From: Streptomyces sp. 2131.1
Lineage (GTDB): Bacteria > Actinomycetota > Actinomycetes > Streptomycetales > Streptomycetaceae
DNA length: 64,000 nt
Direction: 5' to 3'
NCBI RefSeq assembly: GCF_900105515.1
Contig: NZ_FNSY01000001.1
Location: 4,321,001 to 4,385,000, forward strand
This document shows, piece after piece, positions 56,816-64,000 of this stretch. The first letter of the stretch is position 1. Each line of letters starts with the position of its first letter. Made by a program: the position numbers and the translations under genes. The notes below the pieces were generated by a model, which was not told the origin of the DNA, searched no databases, and saw nothing but the letters and a program-made list of their open reading frames with translations.

Positions 56816-57952
56816 ATGCTCGACGAGTCGTTGCTCGACGCCCCCGACGCCCTGGCCCGAGCCGACCGCCGCGACCTGCTCCGCGGCGCCGCCGAGGCCG
56901 GGGCCCGGGTCCGCACCGCCGCCCGGCACGCGACGGAGGCCGGGATCACCGAGCTGAAGCCGGAGGGCCGCCCGCGAGCCGTCCTGGTCGCGGGCCCCGG
57001 CACCGCCGCCACCGGCGTCGCGGACCTGATCGCCGCGCTGGCCGGCGCCTCCGCCCCGGTCACCCGCATCCACCCCACCGGCGTCGCCCCCGCCCCGGGC
57101 GCCCTGCGCTGGACGCTGCCCGGCTGGGCCGGCTCCGTGGACCTGCTCCTCATCGCCACGGCGGACGGCTCCGAACCGGGCCTCGCCCTCCTCGCGGAGC
57201 AGGCGTACCGCCGCGGCTGCACGGTCGTGGCCGTCGCCCCCCTGCGCTCCCCGCTGCGCGAGGCGGTCCACGGGGTGCACGGCCTCGTCGTACCGATGGC
57301 CTCCGCCCCGCACGGCGAGTACGACGCCGAGACGTCGGCCGCGGGCCCCGGCACCCTCTGGGCCCTGTTCACCCCGCTGCTCGCGCTGCTCGACCGCGTC
57401 GGCCTGGTCACCGCCCCCGCCGAGGCCCTGCAGAGCGTCGCGGACCGCCTCGACCGCACGGCGGAGCGCTGCGGCCCGGCCATCGCCACGTACAGCAACC
57501 CGGCCAAGACCCTCGCCGCCGAACTCGCGGACAGCCTGCCGCTGATCTGGACGGAGGGCGACGCGGCCGGCCCGGTCGGACGCCGGTTCGCCGCCGTCCT
57601 GGCGGAGCTCTCGGGCCGCCCGGCCCTCGCCGCCGCGCTCCCGGAAGCGCTCCCGACGCACGGCGGCCTGCTCGCTGGCGCGTTCGCGGCCGGCGCGGAC
57701 CCGGACGACTTCTTCCGCGACCGCGTCGAGGACACCGAGCCCCTGCACGCCCGGGTCGTGCTGCTCCGCGACCGCCCGACCGGCGGCCTGAGCGCCGCCC
57801 CCGCCGCCCGCGAACTGGCCCTGGGCCACGACACGGCGATCAGCGAGCTGGAACCGGAGGAGGGCTCCACGCTCGAAGCCCTCGCCGAACTGCTCGCCGT
57901 CACCGACTTCGCCGCCGTCTACCTGGCCCTCGCCTCGGCCCCCGGCGCCTGA
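56816..57952 (+). CDS. SIS-domain, phosphomannose isomerase-like (TobH-type) protein
   Basis: A 378-residue protein. RAVLVAGPGTAATGVADLIA opens the SIS fold, and IATYSNPAKTLAAELADSLP and a C-terminal phosphoglucose/phosphomannose isomerase-type segment (LPTHGGLLAGAFAAG) follow. It corresponds to the mycobacterial protein called TobH (Rv3256c). Activity as an isomerase is unproven, since the N-terminal half is diverged. GGAGG lies before the ATG. It is between the Trm112 gene and manA. Confidence 0.82.
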   Translation: MLDESLLDAPDALARADRRDLLRGAAEAGARVRTAARHATEAGITELKPEGRPRAVLVAGPGTAATGVADLIAALAGASAPVTRIHPTGVAPAPGALRWTLPGWAGSVDLLLIATADGSEPGLALLAEQAYRRGCTVVAVAPLRSPLREAVHGVHGLVVPMASAPHGEYDAETSAAGPGTLWALFTPLLALLDRVGLVTAPAEALQSVADRLDRTAERCGPAIATYSNPAKTLAAELADSLPLIWTEGDAAGPVGRRFAAVLAELSGRPALAAALPEALPTHGGLLAGAFAAGADPDDFFRDRVEDTEPLHARVVLLRDRPTGGLSAAPAARELALGHDTAISELEPEEGSTLEALAELLAVTDFAAVYLALASAPGA

Positions 57953-58001
57953 GCCACCCGCACCACGCCAAGACAGCACAGCAACACACAAGGACTGATC
58001 C

Positions 58002-59171
58002 ATGGACCGGCTCTCCAATACCGTGCGCCCGTACGCCTGGGGCTCGACCACCGCGATCCCCGCCCTGCTCGGCATCGCCCCCACCGGGGAGCCGCAGGCG
58101 GAGATGTGGATGGGCGCCCACCCCGGGGCCCCCTCCCGGATAACCCGCGCCGAGGCGTCCGCCGAGCAGCCCCTCACCGAGGTCATCGCCGCCGACCCGG
58201 CCCGCGAACTCGGCGCGGCGGCCGTCGAGAAGTTCGGTCCCCGGCTGCCCTTCCTCCTCAAGCTGCTCGCCGCCGGCGCCCCCCTCTCCCTCCAGGTGCA
58301 CCCGAACCTCGACCAGGCCAGGGCCGGTTACGCGGACGAGGAGCGCCGGTCCGTCCCGATCGACGCCCCCCACCGCACGTACAAGGACACCAACCACAAG
58401 CCCGAACTCATCTGCGCGCTCACCCCCTTCGAGGGCCTCTGCGGATTCCGCCGGCCCCTGGAGGCGGCCGAGGCGATGGAGGCCCTGGGCGTCGACTCCC
58501 TCAAGCCGTACGCGGACCTGCTGCGCGCCCAGCCCGAAGAGGCCGCGCTGCGCGAGGTGCTGACGGCGATCCTCACGGCGGACCCGGACGAGATGGCCGA
58601 GACGGTGACCGCCGCGGCGGCCGCCGCGGAACGGCTCGGCGGCGACTACGCCCCGTACGCCCGCATCGCCCACCACTTCCCCGGCGACGCGGGCGTCATC
58701 GCGGCCATGCTGCTCAACTACGTGCGGCTCCAGCCCGGCGAGGCGCTGTACCTCGGAGCCGGCGTCCCGCACGCCTACCTCGACGGCCTCGGCGTCGAGA
58801 TCATGGCCAACTCCGACAACGTGCTCCGTTGCGGCCTCACGCCCAAGCACATCGACGTTCCCGAACTCCTGCGCGTCGTCCGCTTCGAGGCGACCGACCC
58901 GGGCGTGCTGCGCCCGGAGGCGTCCCCGTCGGGCGAAGAGCTGTACGAGACCCCGGTCGACGAGTTCCGCCTCTCCCGCTTCGACCTGTCACCCGGCGCC
59001 GCCCCCGCCGACCTGACCGCGGCCACCCCGCAGATCCTGCTCTGCACCGCGGGCGCCCCGAAGGCCGGCGACCTCGGTCTCGCCCCGGGCGAATCGGTCT
59101 TCGTACCGGCGGGCGAGCGGGTACATGCGTCCGGAGCGGGCACGCTGTTCCGTGCGACAGTGGTGGCCTGA
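58002..59171 (+). CDS. manA: mannose-6-phosphate isomerase, class I
   Basis: A 389-residue type I phosphomannose isomerase converting fructose-6-P and mannose-6-P. LQVHPNLDQARAGYADEE (near 95) holds Gln and His zinc ligands, and KDTNHKPELICAL the Glu. GEALYLGAGVPHAYLDGLG carries the His of the signature, with NSDNVLRCGLTPKHIDVPEL. AAGGA precedes the ATG. It feeds ManB and the guanylyltransferase for GDP-mannose. It is 49 bp after the TobH-like gene. Confidence 0.94.
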   Translation: MDRLSNTVRPYAWGSTTAIPALLGIAPTGEPQAEMWMGAHPGAPSRITRAEASAEQPLTEVIAADPARELGAAAVEKFGPRLPFLLKLLAAGAPLSLQVHPNLDQARAGYADEERRSVPIDAPHRTYKDTNHKPELICALTPFEGLCGFRRPLEAAEAMEALGVDSLKPYADLLRAQPEEAALREVLTAILTADPDEMAETVTAAAAAAERLGGDYAPYARIAHHFPGDAGVIAAMLLNYVRLQPGEALYLGAGVPHAYLDGLGVEIMANSDNVLRCGLTPKHIDVPELLRVVRFEATDPGVLRPEASPSGEELYETPVDEFRLSRFDLSPGAAPADLTAATPQILLCTAGAPKAGDLGLAPGESVFVPAGERVHASGAGTLFRATVVA

Positions 59172-59179
59172 CGCACCGT

Positions 59180-59227
59180 CCCCGGCGGCGGCTGCAACAA
59201 TGTGCCGCCACACCGCGGCCGCCGGGG
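59180..59227 (+). terminator. possible terminator after manA
   Basis: CCCCGGCGGC (59180-59189) pairs with GCCGCCGGGG (59218-59227). It begins eight bases after the manA stop and ends 31 bp before the next ATG. The 28-base loop makes it moderate in strength. Confidence 0.5.
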
Positions 59228-59258
59228 CCGCAGACCGAAGAAGGGACACCAGGCACCC

Positions 59259-60410
59259 ATGAGTGCGTCAGGCGGAACCAAGGCGATCGTGGCGGCGCTC
59301 GGCGCCAACCTCGCGATCGCGGTGGCGAAATTCGTGGCGTTCCTGTTCAGCGGCTCCTCGTCGATGCTCGCGGAGAGCGTCCACTCGCTCGCGGACTCGG
59401 GCAACCAGGGGCTGCTGCTTCTCGGCGGCAAGCGAGCACAGCGCGAGGCCACCCCGCAGCACCCCTTCGGTTACGGCCGCGAGCGCTACATCTACGCCTT
59501 CCTCGTCTCCATCGTCCTGTTCTCCGTCGGCGGCATGTTCGCGGTGTACGAGGGCTACGAGAAGATCCGGCACCCCCACGAGCTGGAGGCCTGGTACTGG
59601 CCGGTGGGCGTCCTGGTCTTCGCGATCATTGCCGAGGGCTTCTCCTTCCGTACGGCGATCAAGGAGTCCAACGAGTCGCGCGGCTCGCTCAGCTGGACGG
59701 ACTTCATCCGCCGCGCGAAGGCCCCCGAACTCCCCGTCGTGCTGCTGGAGGACTTCGGCGCCCTGATCGGTCTGGTCCTCGCCCTCGGCGGCGTCGGCCT
59801 CGCCCTCGGCACGGGCAACGGCGTGTGGGACGGCATCGGCACCCTGTGCATCGGCATCCTGCTGATCGCCATCGCCCTCGTGCTGGCCGCCGAGACCAAG
59901 TCGCTGCTGCTCGGCGAGGCCGCAGGCACCGACCAGGTCGAGAAGATCAAGGCCGCGGTCGTGGACGGCGACACCGTCACCGGCATCATCCACATGCGCA
60001 CCCTCCACCTCGGCCCGGAGGAGCTGCTGGTCGCCGCCAAGATCGCGGTCCAGCACGACGACACCGCCGACGAGGTCGCCAACGCCATCAACGCCGCCGA
60101 GTCCCGCATCCGCGAGGCCGTCCCGATCGCCCGGGTGATCTACCTGGAGCCGGACATCTACAACGCGGCGGCCGCCGCGGCCGGCATCAACCCCGCCAAG
60201 GCCCCCGGAGGCGCCCCCGCCACCCCGCACCCGGAAGCCGCCGCCACCCCCGGCCCGGAAGCCCCGGAACCGGGCGCGGCCGAACCGGGCGCGGCGGCAC
60301 CGGGCGACACGACGCCCGGCGACATGACGCCCGGCGACATGACGCCCGGCGACACGGCATCCGGCGACACGGCGTCCGGCGCCACCGGGCCGACGGAATC
60401 CGGCCACTGA
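59259..60410 (+). CDS. cation diffusion facilitator (CDF) transporter
   Basis: A 383-residue transporter with about six helices. MLAESVHSLADSGNQGLLLL near 35-54 carries the HxxxD site of helix 2, and ELPVVLLEDFGALIGLVLAL the second metal site. A cytoplasmic domain (VEKIKAAVVDGDTVTGIIHM) follows. The last ~75 residues are Pro/Gly/Ala-rich and end in five PGDxx repeats. ATG 59259 is supported by the family start. It should export Zn, Co or similar in exchange for protons. A strong hairpin follows the gene. Confidence 0.88.
   Translation: MSASGGTKAIVAALGANLAIAVAKFVAFLFSGSSSMLAESVHSLADSGNQGLLLLGGKRAQREATPQHPFGYGRERYIYAFLVSIVLFSVGGMFAVYEGYEKIRHPHELEAWYWPVGVLVFAIIAEGFSFRTAIKESNESRGSLSWTDFIRRAKAPELPVVLLEDFGALIGLVLALGGVGLALGTGNGVWDGIGTLCIGILLIAIALVLAAETKSLLLGEAAGTDQVEKIKAAVVDGDTVTGIIHMRTLHLGPEELLVAAKIAVQHDDTADEVANAINAAESRIREAVPIARVIYLEPDIYNAAAAAAGINPAKAPGGAPATPHPEAAATPGPEAPEPGAAEPGAAAPGDTTPGDMTPGDMTPGDTASGDTASGATGPTESGH
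60303..60377 (+). repeat. five 15-bp in-frame tandem repeats
   Basis: GGCGACAYRRCGYCC-type 15-mers are repeated five times, encoding GDTTP, GDMTP, GDMTP, GDTAS and GDTAS in the C-terminal tail of the CDF transporter. The 15-bp period keeps the frame, so copy number can vary without breaking the gene. Confidence 0.85.
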
Positions 60411-60440
60411 CCGCATCGGACCCGCCATCGCGTACCCCTC

Positions 60441-60488
60441 GCAGCCGCTCCCGCACCGGACCCGCCCCGGTGGACTGGGAGCGGCTGC
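60441..60488 (+). terminator. terminator of the CDF transporter gene
   Basis: GCAGCCGCTCCC (60441-60452) pairs with GGGAGCGGCTGC (60477-60488), and CACCGG (60454-60459) with CCGGTG (60467-60472) inside. It lies 30 bp after the stop. Confidence 0.85.
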
Positions 60489-60499
60489 GCCGTTCGGTG

Positions 60500-60505
60500 T
60501 AGATT
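60500..60505 (+). promoter_or_regulatory. possible -10 of ahcY
   Basis: TAGATT fits the TANNNT -10 pattern, just after the upstream terminator. It would give a leader of about 165 bases. No matching -35 was confirmed. A SAH riboswitch was looked for in this leader and not found. Confidence 0.3.
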
Positions 60506-60678
60506 CGTCGGCAGTGTCAGACGTCGCTGCTGATGGCGGTCGATCGGTCCGGACACCGGACCGGCCGAGGGAGAGAGGGCCTCCGACGGACTGCGCTGCG
60601 AGCGCCCGGGCATTCGTGTGCCCGCCGCCGCAGAGCCGCCCTACCCACCCTCGACTCCACAACGAGGAGCAGCCCGTT

Positions 60679-62136
<1,458 letters not shown>

Positions 62137-62158
62137 TCCCGCCACGCGCCGCGGAGGC

Positions 62159-62182
62159 TCGCCGGTGACCGGTCACCGGCGA
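62159..62182. terminator. 24-bp perfect palindrome after ahcY
   Basis: TCGCCGGTGACC and its exact inverse GGTCACCGGCGA meet at 62170/62171. As RNA it forms a 10-bp stem with a CCGG loop, 22 bp after the ahcY stop. Confidence 0.75.
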
Positions 62183-62254
62183 CCCCCGCAGCGCGGAGCG
62201 GCTCAGCGGCGCGGGACGTCCGACGCCCCGAGCCGATCAGCGGCAGCGACGAAC

Positions 62255-62287
62255 GCAGGCCCCCGCACCCCCGTGCCGGGGGCCTGC
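62255..62287 (+). terminator. second hairpin before the hypothetical gene
   Basis: GCAGGCCCCC (62255-62264) pairs with GGGGGCCTGC (62278-62287), with a CAC/GTG pair inside. It ends 41 bp before the ATG at 62329, so it may act as terminator or as a leader structure. Confidence 0.6.
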
Positions 62288-62328
62288 GCCGCACCGCACC
62301 CGCACGAGCCGAGGACCCGAAGGACCCC

Positions 62329-62943
62329 ATGCCCCGCGGCCGATATTCGCTCCACGACGTCCACGACCACACCCCCCTCGGCGAAGAACACTTCCACTGC
62401 GCACCCGGCCCTTCGGGCTGGCGCTACATCTCCCAAACGACTGCCCCGTCCGGCAGTCACCTCGGATCCGTCGACCTCACCCTCGATGAACTCGGCCGCC
62501 CCCTCCGTCTCGAACTCCATGCCGCCGACTGGCAGGTCCGCGGCGCCGCCCTGGAGGGCCTCACCTGGGTCCGTACCGATCCGACGGGCACTCACGCCGC
62601 AGAAGGCAATGTCCGCGCCCACGCCTTCAACGGCACGTCCCCCGCTTTCCTCGTCGCGACCGCTCGTCTACTGCGCCTCACCCCCGCTTCCCCCGAGACC
62701 CGCGTCCGGGTCGTCACCTTCACGGATCCGGTCCTCGCCCCCCGCACGCTCGACCAGTCCTGGGCCCTGGTGAACAGTGAAGCGCACCCCACTGACAACG
62801 GTCCCCTGACGGTGGACGAATACCAGGTCAGCGCCCTGGACACCGGTGAACGGCACACCGTCCACCTTGCCGGAGACGTGGTGCTCTCCGCCCCCGGCAT
62901 CGAGCTCGAAGAGCTGGACTCCCCACCCTCCGCCAAGCCCTAG
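62329..62943 (+). CDS. conserved hypothetical protein
   Basis: A 204-residue protein of beta-rich composition (SLHDVHDHTPLGEEHFHC, GSVDLTLDELGRPLRLEL, VRVVTFTDPVLAPRTLD, HTVHLAGDVVLSAPGIELEE). AAGGA precedes the ATG. No membrane segment or signal is seen. The strand pattern resembles a lipocalin- or glycolipid-binding barrel, but I would not assign a function. Its stop overlaps that of the RDD gene on the other strand through the shared CTAG. Confidence 0.75.
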   Translation: MPRGRYSLHDVHDHTPLGEEHFHCAPGPSGWRYISQTTAPSGSHLGSVDLTLDELGRPLRLELHAADWQVRGAALEGLTWVRTDPTGTHAAEGNVRAHAFNGTSPAFLVATARLLRLTPASPETRVRVVTFTDPVLAPRTLDQSWALVNSEAHPTDNGPLTVDEYQVSALDTGERHTVHLAGDVVLSAPGIELEELDSPPSAKP

Positions 62944-63886
62944 GCGGGCGGCACGAATCCGGTGGCGGGCGGACGCCCCGAGCCGCTGTCACCAGCACCG
63001 ACAGCGGGGTGCGCGAAGCCGCCGACCGCGTGAGGGCCGTGAGCGGGAGCACCGGGAACGGGCGCCCCGTACGCCGGAGCTCCACCGGCCGCACCCACCG
63101 GCCCGGCGCCCGCGCGACCACGGATCACCTCGGCCTGCGAGGCCTGCCACACGCCGCGCGCGTCCCGTACCTGCCGTTCATGCACCACAGCGGCCAGGTA
63201 CGCGGCGGCCGGCACACCCGCGGGGCGGGAACCCCGGTCCGCGCGGCGACCTCTCCGCCGAGCCGCTCGGACATGGCCCTGCCCACGGCGGCGTCGAGCT
63301 GGTGCATCCGCGTCAGGTACTGCCGCACCGCGAGCCACAGCTCGTCCGGGACGGCCGACAGATCCAACTCGGCGAACCGCCCGACCAGCCACGGAGGAGG
63401 CGGCGGAACGGCCGCGGCCCGCCCCGCCGGCACCCTTTCCCGTACGACGAGCGTCCCCGCGAAGACATCCCCGAGCCGCCGCCCACGCGCCGAGACCAGC
63501 GACGCGATCGAGGCGACCACCCCGAGCGTCATCAGGATCTCCACGACCCCCATCGCCCCGCGCACCAGAGCATGCCGGAACCGTATGGGGCCCCCGTCAT
63601 CCCGTACAACTCGCAGCCCGCACGCCATCTTGCCCAGTGAACGACCGTGGCTGAGCGTCTCGACCGCGATCGGCCCTCCTACCGGGACCAGCAGGAAGGT
63701 GGCCACGGACACCGCCGCCAGGGCCGCGTCGTCCAGCGAGCCGACGGCAATGGCCAGGCCTGTGGCCACCAGGCCGAACACCGTTCCCACGACGATCAGA
63801 TCGATGGCCAGCGCCAACGCACGGCTCGGCAGCTTCGCCGGCCGGAGCCCCAGCACGACCGCGTCCCCGGTCACCAGTTCACTCAT
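62940..63886 (-). pseudogene. RDD family membrane protein, frameshifted
   Basis: From ATG 63886, with GAGGGG upstream, the frame gives an RDD-type membrane domain (LPSRALALAIDLIVVGTVFG with its R..D, SHGRSLGKMACGLRVVRDDG, SARGRRLGDVFAGTLVV). It then loses the frame near residue 220. A second frame continues a matching tail (AAAYLAAVVHERQVRDARG, then a Gly/Ala/Pro-rich end) to 62940. Adding one G to the four-G run at 63222-63225 joins them into about 315 residues. The RDD part is intact, so the protein may still work. A sequencing slip is the simplest explanation. Confidence 0.85.
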
Positions 63887-64000
63887 CGCCCCACCCCTCA
63901 CCGCCGGACCCTGCCCCGCGGGCCCACAGTCTGCCAAGCTGACCCGCAACGCCGCAGTTGTACGACCCGGTACGCACCCTTGCCTGGAGCCGCAGCCGAT

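Noticed and set aside
60411..60678. SAH riboswitch before ahcY
   Set aside because: The leader has a terminator hairpin from the upstream gene and no match that I can see to the conserved SAH riboswitch core. Such riboswitches are known mainly from proteobacteria.

Overview
The window reads as a contiguous piece of a Streptomyces chromosome. Base composition is very GC-rich, and third codon positions are almost all G or C. The genes themselves point the same way: a WhiB sporulation regulator, a sigI-type partner-switching cassette, roadblock proteins and coenzyme F420 synthesis genes fbiA/fbiB. Non-coding DNA is short and often holds near-perfect GC-rich terminator hairpins. No rRNA, tRNA, CRISPR array, transposase or prophage gene was seen. 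The region looks like chromosomal core rather than an accessory island.

Layout. 0-5.4 kb: the end of an SGNH hydrolase, cystathionine beta-synthase, a divergent XRE regulator/SDR pair, a small membrane protein and an RpiR-type SIS regulator. 5.4-7.6 kb: four small leftward genes, three of them roadblock/LC7 proteins. 7.8-13.4 kb: a translationally coupled histidine-utilisation operon (hutU, an M20 amidohydrolase, hutF, hutI); hutI carries a one-base frameshift. 13.5-15.8 kb: sigI, with divergent anti-anti-sigma (arsI) and anti-sigma (prsI) genes. 15.9-19.8 kb: a POT peptide transporter and an OmpR-type two-component pair. 19.9-23.5 kb: GtrA, purK-purE and an M19 dipeptidase. 23.5-30.2 kb: mixed metabolic and small regulatory genes, including UDP-glucose 6-dehydrogenase, an acyl-CoA dehydrogenase and a methyltransferase. 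30.2-43.8 kb: five LytR-CpsA-Psr (LCP) ligases interspersed with a thioesterase, a family 2 glycosyltransferase, a TIGR03089 protein, a sugar-1-phosphate nucleotidyltransferase and a HhH-GPD glycosylase. 43.9-47.8 kb: fbiB-fbiA, a cysteine dioxygenase and whiB. 48.3-62.1 kb: a giant membrane glycosyltransferase, DUF5719, a minimal metallopeptidase, DUF3499, manB, a Trm112-like protein, a SIS/TobH-like protein, manA, a CDF transporter and ahcY. The window ends with a hypothetical protein and a frameshifted RDD membrane protein.

How the genes fit together. Two themes stand out. The first is cell-surface glycan assembly: manA, manB and the nucleotidyltransferase would supply GDP-mannose-type precursors, UDP-glucose dehydrogenase supplies UDP-glucuronate, two GT2 enzymes and GtrA would use or flip lipid-linked sugars, and the five LCP proteins would ligate glycopolymers to peptidoglycan. 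The second is sulfur and one-carbon metabolism: ahcY, cystathionine beta-synthase and cysteine dioxygenase. From memory, much of the 20-62 kb order (GtrA, purK, purE, acyl-CoA dehydrogenase, LCP, TIGR03089, manC-like, fbiA/fbiB, whiB, metallopeptidase, DUF3499, manB, TobH-like, manA, sahH) resembles the Mycobacterium tuberculosis Rv3248c-Rv3277 region. It is therefore probably an ancient actinobacterial block.

The most useful second looks are two single-base losses in C/G runs (hutI and the RDD gene), a three-copy 52-bp minisatellite directly upstream of fbiA, a recurring intergenic repeat family found near gene 3' ends, candidate operators in front of hutU and a CGNR regulator, a GTPase-less roadblock cluster, and several enzymes with altered signature residues. 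No clearly novel multi-gene system was recognised.
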